Of a DNA stretch of 64,000 bases, positions 29,964 to 37,537 are shown one piece after another. Position numbers and translations under genes: made by a program. Origin of the DNA: a virus; IMG/VR virus record IMGVR_UViG_3300037258_000301, positions 1-64,000 of that record; one strand, given 5' to 3'. Under the pieces are notes generated by a model that did no database searches, had not been told where the DNA came from, and saw only the letters and a list, made by a program, of their open reading frames with translations. How positions within the stretch are numbered: the first letter of the stretch is position 1; every line of letters begins with the position of its first letter.

Positions 29964-30388
29964 TGGGCCGGCACGCCAAGGAGGGTCACAGTCCCGCTCC
30001 GGCGGCCTCAGCCCCCTTGGCGGGTCGGCACCGCGCCGATGTACGACACCCTGACACCTCCGCGATCACCATCTCCGGATTTTTCCGGCGTTCCCGCCAT
30101 TCTTCCCGTCGGGAACAGGATCCGAACGAGTTCCCCGAGCCAGAAGGTGCCACCCCCGGCTGGGGTGGCACTCTCCAGGGGATGCGGGCCGTCACCCCCG
30201 CCGTACGTCCCCGCCCTCTGGTCGAGGCTCGGGCTACCGGTCCCGTTCCTCTCGATCAACTTTTCGAGCCCGATTCGGTGCTCGAACCACCCACCCACTA
30301 CCGCCTGCTCGTCCCGCCTCCCGCTCGCTCCGTCACCGTGAGCGGGACAGTCTTCACGGGCGGCCTGGGTCATACCCCTGGAGTCTGA
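29963..30388 (+). CDS. Disordered Pro/Arg-rich protein, 141 aa
   Basis: Start at 29963 overlaps the previous stop. Pro, Ala, Arg and Gly dominate and hydrophobic segments are rare, so the protein is probably disordered. Phage proteins with MGRHAK-type basic starts are often nucleic-acid- or membrane-associated, but nothing specific is visible. Confidence 0.45.
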   Translation: MGRHAKEGHSPAPAASAPLAGRHRADVRHPDTSAITISGFFRRSRHSSRREQDPNEFPEPEGATPGWGGTLQGMRAVTPAVRPRPLVEARATGPVPLDQLFEPDSVLEPPTHYRLLVPPPARSVTVSGTVFTGGLGHTPGV

Positions 30389-30390
30389 TC

Positions 30391-30765
30391 ATGTGTCGGA
30401 GCGAGAATGCCGACCCCGCCACGCTTTGCCGTGAGGTCATCCGTCTGGCCGTGAAGGACCATCGGTGCGATGAGTGCGGTCGTACCATTTCCGCCGGAGA
30501 ACGCTACGAGTTCGTTCACGGCCTCTACGACGGCCACTGGGACACCTACCACACCTGCCAGCACTGCCAGGCCGCCCGAGCATGGTTGGAGCGTGAGTGC
30601 GGCGGCTGGGTCTACACCGAGGTGCGCGATGAGCTGATCGAGCACTGGGAAGAAGACTGGATCTACCGCACCATCTGGCTGGCCCGCGTCATCGCCGGCA
30701 TGAAGCACCGCTGGCACGACGGCAGACTGCCGGTGCCCGCTACTCCGCCCGTCGTGGCGGCGTAG
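30391..30765 (+). CDS. Zinc-binding hypothetical protein, 124 aa
   Basis: TGATCATG junction. CDECGRTISAGERYEFVHG is followed by a HTCQHCQAA pair, a LIM/treble-clef-like CxxC...CxxC arrangement with 26-28 residues between pairs. A Trp-rich helical part (HWEEDWIYRTIWLARV) follows. Proteins of this make-up occur widely in phages as nucleic-acid-related zinc proteins; function is unknown. Confidence 0.6.
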   Translation: MCRSENADPATLCREVIRLAVKDHRCDECGRTISAGERYEFVHGLYDGHWDTYHTCQHCQAARAWLERECGGWVYTEVRDELIEHWEEDWIYRTIWLARVIAGMKHRWHDGRLPVPATPPVVAA

Positions 30766-30767
30766 CC

Positions 30768-30977
30768 ATGGCCAGAAGGATCTTCATCTGCCCGTCGGGC
30801 GATCCCGTATTGAGCGATCCCAACCCGGCCTGTCCTCGGCATGAGCTGCACACGCCCTTGCCGAAGGGCTATGTCGACCGGTTCGACTGGTGCGCGAGCA
30901 TGGCTTACCGGGGCGCCCAGCAGTCTCGGTGTCCTGGCTGCAACCTGTACGTGATCTGGAGTGGAGGACGGGAATGA
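30768..30977 (+). CDS. Small Cys-containing protein, 69 aa
   Basis: Clear ATG two nt after the preceding TAG. Cys near residue 6, one near residue 21 (ACPRHELH), one near residue 44 and a CPGC end motif. Likely zinc-binding. ATGA overlap downstream. Confidence 0.5.
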   Translation: MARRIFICPSGDPVLSDPNPACPRHELHTPLPKGYVDRFDWCASMAYRGAQQSRCPGCNLYVIWSGGRE

Positions 30978-31030
30978 CTGATGCCCTCGGAACCGAGCAG
31001 CTCTACGAAAAAGATCATCCGGAGGCGTGA
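30974..31030 (+). CDS. Micro-ORF, 18 aa
   Basis: ATGA overlap with the previous stop, encodes MTDALGTEQLYEKDHPEA, and ends with GGAGGC just before the next start at 31034. The overlap geometry suggests it is translated, perhaps only to couple the neighbours. Confidence 0.35.
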   Translation: MTDALGTEQLYEKDHPEA

Positions 31031-31033
31031 TCG

Positions 31034-31312
31034 ATGGCGATCCAGCTTCTCTCCGGGCAGGTCTGGGTATCCGTCGGGAGGCGTAACCGAGGCCGTCGGG
31101 TCCAGATCGAGCATCTCGCGACGGACACGCTGATCAACCAGCGCACCGCGCCGGTGGCGATCTGTACGGTCCTGACGGATTGCGACAAGCATGCGGCAGT
31201 CTTGGGTTCCCCATCGCACCGCAGTGCCATCGGTCGCACTGTCGTCATCGAGATGCGTCAGTTCGACCAGAACAGCTACCGGCTGATCTCCCAGCCGAAG
31301 GAGAGCACATGA
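31034..31312 (+). CDS. Hypothetical protein, 92 aa
   Basis: SD CCGGAGG within the preceding micro-ORF. Beta-rich and basic (VWVSVGRRNRGRRVQIEHL), possibly a small nucleic-acid-binding barrel. ATGA overlap to the next gene. Confidence 0.55.
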   Translation: MAIQLLSGQVWVSVGRRNRGRRVQIEHLATDTLINQRTAPVAICTVLTDCDKHAAVLGSPSHRSAIGRTVVIEMRQFDQNSYRLISQPKEST

Positions 31313-31548
31313 GCGAGATCAGCACACCCGAAGCGATCGCCGTAATCACTCGGCACTTCATGCACGGCGCGATCGAGCACGAGGCCGAGAACGGTTGGGA
31401 ACTCTACCCGGAGATCAGCGAGAACGACTGGGTCAGGGTCCAGGGGGCTGCCCAGAGCCTCTTGGGTGAGTTGCCCACCCGGGAAGAGTTCGAGTGTGCC
31501 TATCAGCACCTGGAAGCGCGGGCACAGGAGCATCCCGGCGGCGAATGA
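31309..31548 (+). CDS. Hypothetical protein, 79 aa
   Basis: ATGA overlap. Helical, acidic (NGWELYPEISENDWVRVQ; REEFECAYQHLEARAQE). Last small gene before the sugar cassette. Unrecognised. Confidence 0.55.
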   Translation: MSEISTPEAIAVITRHFMHGAIEHEAENGWELYPEISENDWVRVQGAAQSLLGELPTREEFECAYQHLEARAQEHPGGE

Positions 31549-31581
31549 TGCGTCGAGAGTCCCTGACGCGTTGAAAGAGGC

Positions 31582-32535
31582 ATGAGGATTCTCGTCAGTG
31601 GTAGCGCGGGGTTCGTCGGTCGGCACTATGTCGACTTCCTGTTGAGAGAGGGCCATGAGGTCTTTGGCTTCGACATCAAAGACGATGCGCATCCCCATCA
31701 GGATCATCCGCGCTACCACCACGAGGCCGAGCTGGATGCCCGTGACCACTTCTCCTTCCCGCGAGAGCGGTTCGCTTTTGGCACCGACCAGTTCGATGTG
31801 GTCATTCATCTCGCCGCGATCGTGGGCGGTCGAGCGACCATTGACGGTGAGCCGTTGACAGTCGCTACCGACCTCGGTATCGATGCCGCGTTCTTCAACT
31901 GGTGCTTCCTCACTCGTCCGCAACATGTCATCTACTTCTCCTCCAGTGCCGCTTACGGTGTTGAGCTTCAGCGTGAACCCGGCTATCTGCTCCAGGAGAC
32001 CGATCTGGCGGTGGCCGGGGGTGGCCGGATTCTCCTGCCGGACATGACCTACGGTTGGTCCAAACTTACCGGCGAGTACCTTGCTCACCACCTTCGCCAA
32101 GCAGGTGTTGACGTGCACGTCTTCAGACCGTTCTCGGGGTATGGCAGCGATCAGGGAGCCGAATATCCGTTCGGGGCGTTCATCGACCGGGCCCAACGAC
32201 ACGCCGACCCCTTCGAGATCTGGGGTACCGGCGACCAGTGCCGGGATTGGGTACACATCGACGACGTGGTGCGGGGCACCTGGGAGATCACCCTGACCGC
32301 GCCGCCCGACGTGTACAACATCTGCACTGGCAAGCCAACGAGCTTCACCACTTTGGCTCGGCTCGTGACGACGGCCGCTGGATATAGTCCCGAAGAGTTC
32401 CGTTTCCTGAAGGAAAAGCCGAGTGGCGTGCAGTATCGTGTGGGCGACCCAACTACGATGTTGCGTTACTTCAAACCAAAAATCACTTTGGCCAATGGCA
32501 TCGCCATGGCACTGGATGAAAGAGGTCATGGGTGA
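31582..32535 (+). CDS. NAD-dependent NDP-sugar epimerase/dehydratase, 317 aa
   Basis: Extended SDR protein. N-terminal nucleotide-binding motif GSAGFVGRH at residues 6-14, acidic residue after strand 2 (VFGFDIKDD), and VIHLAAIVGG. The catalytic Ser region is FSSSAAYG and the Tyr-Lys pair is YGWSK near residue 158. Length is typical of the GalE/GDP-mannose-dehydratase group. The exact sugar cannot be told. It heads a coupled five-gene cassette with two glycosyltransferase-like proteins and two methyltransferases, so it probably makes the sugar that is transferred and methylated. Confidence 0.85.
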   Translation: MRILVSGSAGFVGRHYVDFLLREGHEVFGFDIKDDAHPHQDHPRYHHEAELDARDHFSFPRERFAFGTDQFDVVIHLAAIVGGRATIDGEPLTVATDLGIDAAFFNWCFLTRPQHVIYFSSSAAYGVELQREPGYLLQETDLAVAGGGRILLPDMTYGWSKLTGEYLAHHLRQAGVDVHVFRPFSGYGSDQGAEYPFGAFIDRAQRHADPFEIWGTGDQCRDWVHIDDVVRGTWEITLTAPPDVYNICTGKPTSFTTLARLVTTAAGYSPEEFRFLKEKPSGVQYRVGDPTTMLRYFKPKITLANGIAMALDERGHG

Positions 32536-33245
32536 GTCGAGAATGGCTGACCATGTTGGTGCCCACTCGGGGGCGCCCACAGAACGCGGCAGAGCTACTG
32601 GCTGCCTGCGACAAGACGAATACCGACGCACGTACCACGATCATTTTCGGGGTCGATGCCGATGACGAGTCCTTCGATGACTACGACGAGGTGGTGCGGG
32701 CAGACACGGCTACGCCCGCCATGGTGCTGACCGTCCAGCCGGGCGATCGACGAGGCATGGTCGGTGCGCTCAACCAGATGGTGGCCGCGCTGCCCACTAG
32801 CCCGCACATGGTCAGGTCGGCGGTGGGATTCATGGGGGACGACCATCGACCCCGTACCCAGAACTGGGACCGTAAACTGCTCGCCGCGTTAGGTGAGGGC
32901 TGCTTCGCGGTGGCTTACGGCGACGACCTGATCCAAGGCCCGAACCTGGCCACGGCCGTGGTGATGACCGACGACATCCCGAAAACTTTGGGCTACATGG
33001 CACCGCCGGTCCTGACGCATCTGTTCGTCGACAACGTCTGGCTGGACTGGGGTGTCGCCACCAAGTTGACCTACCTGCCCGAGGTGATCATCGAGCACGT
33101 GCACCCGGTCACCGGCAAGATCCCCTTCGACGAGGGATACACGGCGGTGAACAACGGTGCGCTCTACGACGCCGATCACGCCGCCTACCTGGAGTACTGC
33201 ATCAACCAGCTCGTTTCGGACGTCGAGAAGCTGACGTCCATATGA
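32532..33245 (+). CDS. Glycosyltransferase-like (GT-A) protein, 237 aa (GTG start)
   Basis: GTG 32532 overlaps the previous stop (GTGA). Begins WLTMLVPTRGRPQNAAELL, the V-P-T-R-x-R-P start of GT-A-like proteins. A nucleotide-sugar/metal site is suggested by GFMGDDHRP near residue 99. The second half contains FVDNVWLDWG. It likely transfers the sugar made by the upstream epimerase. ATGA-type coupling to the next gene. Confidence 0.7.
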   Translation: MSREWLTMLVPTRGRPQNAAELLAACDKTNTDARTTIIFGVDADDESFDDYDEVVRADTATPAMVLTVQPGDRRGMVGALNQMVAALPTSPHMVRSAVGFMGDDHRPRTQNWDRKLLAALGEGCFAVAYGDDLIQGPNLATAVVMTDDIPKTLGYMAPPVLTHLFVDNVWLDWGVATKLTYLPEVIIEHVHPVTGKIPFDEGYTAVNNGALYDADHAAYLEYCINQLVSDVEKLTSI

Positions 33246-33862
33246 CCGAGTGGCAGCTGTTCCCCGACGGGACGGTGCCGTACTTCACGACACCGGAGTT
33301 TTTCGAGGCCCATCCGTGGATCTCGCCCGTGCATCAGCTCGGTCACGCCGAGCGCACCGCGATGGTGGCGAACCTGATCCGCACCTTCGTCGCCGATTAC
33401 GACATCAGCAGCCTTGTCGATCTCGGTTGTGGTGATGGCAGCCTGCTCGGCCAGCTCAAGGACATCCCCATCTCAATGTGGGGATACGACGCCGGCACGC
33501 AGAACCGGCAGCGCGCGATTGACGAGGGGCTCGACGTTCGTCAGGCCGACCTGCTCACCACGACGCTGGAGTACGGCGAACTGATCGTGGCGACCGAGGT
33601 CGTCGAACACCTGGTCGATCCTCGGAAGTTCATCGCTGGGCTTCCTGGTGATCGGCTCGTCCTCTCGTCCCCCTCGGCAGAGACGGGGGACTGGCATTAC
33701 GAGCACCACTCCTTTGCCTGGGACATGCCCGGCTATGCCGCGATGATCAGTGACTGCGGCTGGTGCATCATCGACCACGTCGAATGCGTGGCCCCCGACA
33801 ACATCCACGGGGGCGTGCAACGTCCCCAGCGCTTCCAGGCCGTCGCCGCGATCAAGGGATGA
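33242..33862 (+). CDS. Class I SAM-dependent methyltransferase, 206 aa
   Basis: ATGA overlap with the preceding gene. SAM motif I VDLGCGDGSLLGQL near residue 60, then an acidic YDAG at motif II. A conserved VATEVVEHLVDP follows near residue 118. The N-terminus MTEWQLFPDGTVPYFTT is nearly repeated in the next protein. Probably methylates a sugar hydroxyl or carboxyl in the cassette product; a protein or small-molecule substrate is possible. Confidence 0.85.
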   Translation: MTEWQLFPDGTVPYFTTPEFFEAHPWISPVHQLGHAERTAMVANLIRTFVADYDISSLVDLGCGDGSLLGQLKDIPISMWGYDAGTQNRQRAIDEGLDVRQADLLTTTLEYGELIVATEVVEHLVDPRKFIAGLPGDRLVLSSPSAETGDWHYEHHSFAWDMPGYAAMISDCGWCIIDHVECVAPDNIHGGVQRPQRFQAVAAIKG

Positions 33863-33865
33863 CGC

Positions 33866-34450
33866 ATGACCGAATGGCAACTGTTCGAACCCGGTACGGT
33901 GCCCGAGTGCACAACCGCTTCCTGGTATGCCGATCGACCCCGAGGACCACACCTCGATGAGGGCATCCACCAGGGGCGCCTGAGGCTCGCCAGTGAGATG
34001 GCGACCGACGCGGCCAATCGACATGGCTGTGCCGCCATCGTGGATCTGGGGGCCGGGGACGGAGGTCTGCTCTCCACCGTCAAAGGCATCCCCGCGTGGG
34101 GCTACGACCTCCAGTCCTCGAACGTCGATCCGGCCCGTGCCGAGCGGGGCGTGGATGTCCGCTATGGCGACGTGGTGGCCGGCGAGGTGGAATGGGCCGA
34201 TCTGGCCATCTGTACCGAGATGCTGGAGCACCTGCTCGACCCGCATGCCTTCGTTCGCCGGATCGCCGAGCATTCCCGGGTGTTGGTGGCCAGCTCGCCC
34301 TACACCGAGACCGATGAGTCCCATTACGCCTTTCATGTCTGGGCGTGGGACCAGGACGGTTACCGGGTGCTCCTGGAGCAGGCCGGTTACCGGATCGAGC
34401 GACATGAGACCGTGGATCTGTTCCAGGTCATCCAGGGGGTGCTGGCATGA
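33866..34450 (+). CDS. Class I SAM-dependent methyltransferase, paralogue of preceding gene, 194 aa
   Basis: N-terminus MTEWQLFEPGTVPECTT repeats that of the upstream enzyme. Motif I VDLGAGDGGLLSTV near residue 54, then CTEMLEHLLDPHAF. A tandem duplication followed by divergence is clear. The pair may methylate two positions of one sugar or two sugars. ATGA overlap with the next gene. Confidence 0.85.
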   Translation: MTEWQLFEPGTVPECTTASWYADRPRGPHLDEGIHQGRLRLASEMATDAANRHGCAAIVDLGAGDGGLLSTVKGIPAWGYDLQSSNVDPARAERGVDVRYGDVVAGEVEWADLAICTEMLEHLLDPHAFVRRIAEHSRVLVASSPYTETDESHYAFHVWAWDQDGYRVLLEQAGYRIERHETVDLFQVIQGVLA

Positions 34451-35073
34451 CCAGCGGCATCAGCGTCGTGATTCCCTCGATTACCCCACGCGCGGACATG
34501 CTCGTCCGCGCGGTGGAGTCGGTGGCCCATCAGCTGCTGCCGGCCGACGCGATCATCGTGGAGGTCGACAACGGTCGCACCGGTGCTCCGGACACTCGAC
34601 AGCGGGGCCTGGAGAAGGTCACCACCGAGTGGGTCGCCTTCCTCGACGACGACGATCTGATGGATCCCCACCATCTGGCCACCCTGCTGGCCACGGCCAA
34701 GGAGTACGGCGCCGATTACGTCTGGTCGCGGTTTCGGATCGGCTACCCCGACGGCACCGTCGTGGATGGCCCGAGCCCGCTGAGCCAGGCCACCTTCGAG
34801 CAGTTCGATCCGGACAACCCGGCCCAGACCACGGTGACCACCTTGGTGCGTACCCGACTCGCCCTGGAGGTCGGGGGGTTTGCCGCGTTCGAGGACTCCC
34901 AACGGCATATCGACGGGCAACGCATCGGCGAGGACTTCGACTTCACCATGCGTATGCACAAGGCCGGCGCCGTCTTCCGGCACGCGCCGGTGGTGACTTG
35001 GACGTGGAGTCACTGGGGGGTAGGCGGTCCAGGAGTACCCGGAAACACAAGCGGAAGTGCCAGTAGATGGTAA
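34447..35073 (+). CDS. Family 2-type glycosyltransferase, 208 aa
   Basis: GT-A fold: ISVVIPSITPRADMLVRAV at the N-terminus, then VAFLDDDDLMDPHHL near residue 62 (metal/nucleotide DxD-type motif) and GEDFDFTMRMHKAG near residue 162 (catalytic ED-type motif). The protein ends shortly after with a Ser/Gly/Arg tail. It is shorter than many GT2 enzymes but has the core. Fifth gene of the sugar cassette. Confidence 0.85.
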   Translation: MTSGISVVIPSITPRADMLVRAVESVAHQLLPADAIIVEVDNGRTGAPDTRQRGLEKVTTEWVAFLDDDDLMDPHHLATLLATAKEYGADYVWSRFRIGYPDGTVVDGPSPLSQATFEQFDPDNPAQTTVTTLVRTRLALEVGGFAAFEDSQRHIDGQRIGEDFDFTMRMHKAGAVFRHAPVVTWTWSHWGVGGPGVPGNTSGSASRW

Positions 35074-35093
35074 GGCCCTCTCTACCAGCCTCT

Positions 35094-35163
35094 CGTTGAC
35101 CTCATGTCCTGAGGCGCCTGACACCTTGAAATAGGTGAAGGACGCCTCAGGAAGGGGTCAACG
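35094..35163 (+). promoter_or_regulatory. Long folded leader of the endolysin gene
   Basis: Three nested arms pair: CGTTGACC with GGTCAACG (35094/35156), CCTGAGGCG with CGCCTCAGG (35108/35143) and CACC with GGTG (35122/35134). The structure ends 2 nt before the ATG and holds AGGAAGGGG (SD) in its 3' half, partly paired. It could be a translational switch delaying lysin synthesis, and may double as a weak terminator for the sugar cassette. Confidence 0.6.
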
Positions 35164-35165
35164 AG

Positions 35166-36119
35166 ATGACCTTCATGTTGGACTGCTCGCACTATCAGGG
35201 CACCATCAACTGGCCGCAGGTCAAGGCCGCCGGTTGCGTGGGCGTCATGGTGAAGACCACTGACGGTGCCACCGGGGTCGACGCGAACTGGCAGATCAAC
35301 CATGCCGGCGCTCAGAGCGTGGGTCTCCCGGTATCCCCCTATCACTTCTCTGAAGACGGTAACCCCGCCACCGAGGCCGCGCACTTCGCTTCGATCTGGT
35401 CGGCGGGATGGGACTTTCGACCGTGGCTGGATGAGGAGAAGACGACCGCCAACGCGGCATTCATCCGGACATTCCGCAGTACCTGGCGAGGGATCACGAA
35501 CTACCCCCTGTTCGGGGTATACAGCTCCGAGAACCTCCTCACCGGCCGGCTGGCCCCCTCTGGCTGGATCGACCCGCAGACCGGTATCTGGGCCGCGCGT
35601 TACGCCCCCTCGCTTGGCTGGGACGAGGACCAGCTGCTCATCTGGCAGTTCTCCTCGGCCGCGACCATCCCCGGGGTTCTGGGGCATGTGGACGAGTCCG
35701 AGTTCATGCACGGGTGGGCACCCGGTACTGACGGTGCTCTTCTGGCCCCGACCACCAGCACGGAGGAAGACATGATCCAGACCTTCAGTTTCGATCCCAC
35801 CTACGCCGCCGGTGCCACCCCGACCAGCGCCCGGCACGTCTTCGGCACCGAGACCAACTCCATGTCGCAGGTCGCCAACCAGTCCTGGATCTGGGTGAAG
35901 TCCGGCTGGGGCTCGATGGACGCGGTGCACATCATCGCCATCGGGGACGCGCCGGCCGGTAGTGCTACCGCGCGGTATCTGGCTGATCAGACCTGGACCT
36001 CGATCGCTGGGGACGCCGGTCGCTGCTTGATGGTCGCGCCGGATGGCACCGACCAGTACTCTGTCGAGGTCACCTCCAGTGCTCCCTACACCGTCACGAT
36101 CGCGGTCAAGAGCAAGTAA
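35166..36119 (+). CDS. Endolysin, GH25-type lysozyme domain plus C-terminal domain, 317 aa
   Basis: N-terminal GH25-like barrel: FMLDCSHYQGTINWPQV with the first catalytic-site Asp at residue 6, VMVKTTDG, SPYHFSED, PWLDEEKT with acidic residues near 95-97, and a terminal LIWQFSSAATIPG as in GH25 (W-Q-x-S). Cleaves the glycan strand of peptidoglycan. After about residue 190 a linker leads to a ~110-residue C-terminal domain without a match I know, probably cell-wall-binding. No signal peptide, so export would need a holin-type partner. Confidence 0.85.
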   Translation: MTFMLDCSHYQGTINWPQVKAAGCVGVMVKTTDGATGVDANWQINHAGAQSVGLPVSPYHFSEDGNPATEAAHFASIWSAGWDFRPWLDEEKTTANAAFIRTFRSTWRGITNYPLFGVYSSENLLTGRLAPSGWIDPQTGIWAARYAPSLGWDEDQLLIWQFSSAATIPGVLGHVDESEFMHGWAPGTDGALLAPTTSTEEDMIQTFSFDPTYAAGATPTSARHVFGTETNSMSQVANQSWIWVKSGWGSMDAVHIIAIGDAPAGSATARYLADQTWTSIAGDAGRCLMVAPDGTDQYSVEVTSSAPYTVTIAVKSK

Positions 36120-36139
36120 CCCTGGCCCCATCTTTGGCT

Positions 36140-36170
36140 GAGGACCCCGTGGCATCGCTGCGGGGTCCTC
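36140..36170 (+). terminator. Terminator after the endolysin gene
   Basis: GAGGACCCCG and CGGGGTCCTC form a perfect 10-bp stem with an 11-nt loop 20 nt after the stop. The T-tract is weak (ATCGTT). Confidence 0.7.
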
Positions 36171-36189
36171 ATCGTTCGAAAGGTGCCCC

Positions 36190-36396
36190 ATGCTCTCCAT
36201 CTTCACCGACCGAGCCGCGCCGCCGTTCGGTCGACCACTCGTCCTGGAAAACGACCGACATGAACGAGTCCTGTGGACCGGCAAGCGCTGGTACGACCCA
36301 TCGGCCAGCAATGGCGACCTCCAGTCACAGGAGGCATGGCCGCCCGATCCCTACGTCTATGGTTCGGGCCCCTGGCATGCGGTGATCTCTCGATGA
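36190..36396 (+). CDS. Hypothetical protein, 68 aa
   Basis: SD GAAAGG before the ATG, right after the terminator. Aromatic-rich C-terminal half (WYDPSASNGDLQ; WPPDPYVYGSGPWH). ATGA overlap downstream. Not recognised. Confidence 0.5.
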   Translation: MLSIFTDRAAPPFGRPLVLENDRHERVLWTGKRWYDPSASNGDLQSQEAWPPDPYVYGSGPWHAVISR

Positions 36397-36554
36397 CCGA
36401 GCAGCTGGAGCCCGAGAACGTCGAGCTGCTAGCCAGGCTGACTCAGTTGATCGGCGAGTACGACAGCCCTACCGAGGCGGCCCAAGCCCTCGTTGACCGT
36501 GGTCGGCAGGCTCCCGAGCCTCCTGACGAGGATTGTGACGATGACGGCCGGTAG
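36393..36554 (+). CDS. Hypothetical acidic helical protein, 53 aa
   Basis: ATGA overlap. Helical (ENVELLARLTQLIGEYD), acidic end (PPDEDCDDDGR). Overlaps the next start by 14 nt. Function unknown. Confidence 0.5.
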   Translation: MTEQLEPENVELLARLTQLIGEYDSPTEAAQALVDRGRQAPEPPDEDCDDDGR

Positions 36555-36828
36555 CGAGGACGTCTTTCGCGCGCTCGATGTGATCAAGCGTCGGGATGTG
36601 GCGGAGATCCTCAACCACTTTTCCCTGTTGGGGTGGCGCTTGTCTCATCCCGAGACGGGCGCGGTGATGGATCCCGCAGTCCTGGCCCGACACATCCTGG
36701 AACATCGCTCCTCCCCCTTGGTGCCATCCGGGGAGGGAGGTACTGTTGAGCCGTCACCAACCTCGACCTCTCCCGAAGGAGGTACCCCCGATGGGAACTA
36801 CGACGATCCAGACGAAGCCCTGTCCTGA
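36541..36828 (+). CDS. Hypothetical protein, 95 aa, overlapping a promoter
   Basis: Start at 36541 inside the end of the previous gene. The N-terminal half is helical and basic (VIKRRDVAEILNHFSLL). The C-terminal part is Ser/Pro/Gly-rich and encoded across promoter copy 6 and the start of the following gene. The disordered tail may simply be read-through of regulatory DNA. Confidence 0.45.
   Translation: MTAGSEDVFRALDVIKRRDVAEILNHFSLLGWRLSHPETGAVMDPAVLARHILEHRSSPLVPSGEGGTVEPSPTSTSPEGGTPDGNYDDPDEALS
36718..36758 (+). promoter_or_regulatory. Repeated phage promoter, copy 6
   Basis: TTGGTG at 36718-36723, 17 nt, TACTGT at 36741-36746, GTCACC at 36753-36758. The spacer is more divergent (ATCCGGGGAGGG) than in the others. 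Lies inside the preceding reading frame, 33 nt before the next start. Confidence 0.65.
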
Positions 36829-37024
36829 GTGCGGTCGAGCAGCTCAAGAGCTGTCCGTGCCTGACGACGCCGCGTTGCGGTACTACAACGGCGCGACGAT
36901 CCAGAGTGCCTTTCCGATGCTCTCGGCCGACGAGCGCGAGCTACTCATCAGCGGCCTACACAGCGAGTGCTGGGAGAGGCTGATGGCGCTCTATGACGAA
37001 GAGCTGGTCGGGGAGGAGACATGA
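36791..37024 (+). CDS. Conserved-type small phage protein with CPECGR, 77 aa
   Basis: SD GAAGGAGG before ATG 36791. CPECGRAAQELSVPDDAALRYY is followed by ATIQSAFPMLSADERELLISGLH and an ECW end. This I-Q-x-A-F-P-x-L-S-A-x-E-R-E-x-L-I-S-G-x-H pattern is common in small actinophage and Streptomyces proteins of unknown role. The CxxC and the later Cys probably bind zinc. Confidence 0.65.
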   Translation: MGTTTIQTKPCPECGRAAQELSVPDDAALRYYNGATIQSAFPMLSADERELLISGLHSECWERLMALYDEELVGEET

Positions 37025-37146
37025 GTCGCACCCACAGCGTCCCCTTCACCATCAACAACGAACGCGTCGGCACCGCAGTGGTCGTGGAGCGGGATGACTT
37101 GCCGAGAACCATTCCTATCCCACCGGAGTCGCCCTTGATCCAGTAG
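37021..37146 (+). CDS. Hypothetical protein, 41 aa
   Basis: ATGA overlap with the preceding stop. Beta-like first half (THSVPFTINNERVG), Pro-rich second half. Short but supported by the coupling. Unknown. Confidence 0.45.
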   Translation: MSRTHSVPFTINNERVGTAVVVERDDLPRTIPIPPESPLIQ

Positions 37147-37181
37147 GATGTACTCACGGGTTCACGTCAGAACCCGTTCAA

Positions 37182-37325
37182 CCCCCAGGGGCTCCAGGGG
37201 CCCGCCCGGCAAAGTCTGCTTCTTAGGACGATCACGCGTAGAGCCCAACGGCTCCGCCTGATTCGTCCGGGAGTTGGTGACGCGACAAGGCAGATGATGA
37301 GGTTCAAATCCTCACTGGGGGACGA
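37182..37325 (+). ncRNA. tRNA-like structured RNA region
   Basis: A clean T-arm (TGAGG-TTCAAAT-CCTCA) is followed by CTGGGGG, which pairs perfectly with CCCCCAG at 37182-37188. That would make a 141-nt RNA, too long for a normal tRNA. An alternative 5' strand TCGTCC at 37263 pairs with GGACGA at 37320 and gives only 63 nt. It may be a degenerate tRNA, an interrupted tRNA or another structured RNA. I cannot assign an anticodon. Confidence 0.4.
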
Positions 37326-37328
37326 GCA

Positions 37329-37357
37329 CAGCCCCGGTACGAATCCCGTACCGGGGC
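37329..37357 (+). terminator. Strong rho-independent terminator
   Basis: AGCCCCGGTAC and GTACCGGGGCT form an 11-bp stem with a short loop, followed by GTTTGCTGTTT. It ends the tRNA-like transcript. Confidence 0.85.
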
Positions 37358-37537
37358 TGTTTGCTGTTTGGCGGACGTCGAGTGCGCCGCTCACCCGGTG
37401 CGATCGACCACCGAGCGTATCGATACCCCAGCCTTGTCAGTAACGCGCGACACTGGAAGTACGCGGTGCGCCGGCCGGAGTGTCGACCCTCACCTCCGGC
37501 CGGAGCCCGCAATCAAGGTATGAGAGATGAGATCAGC

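Noticed and set aside
37182-37322. Intron-containing tRNA of 141 nt
   Set aside because: Acceptor and T-arm pair well, but I cannot find a consistent anticodon arm or intron core, so it is reported only as a tRNA-like RNA region.
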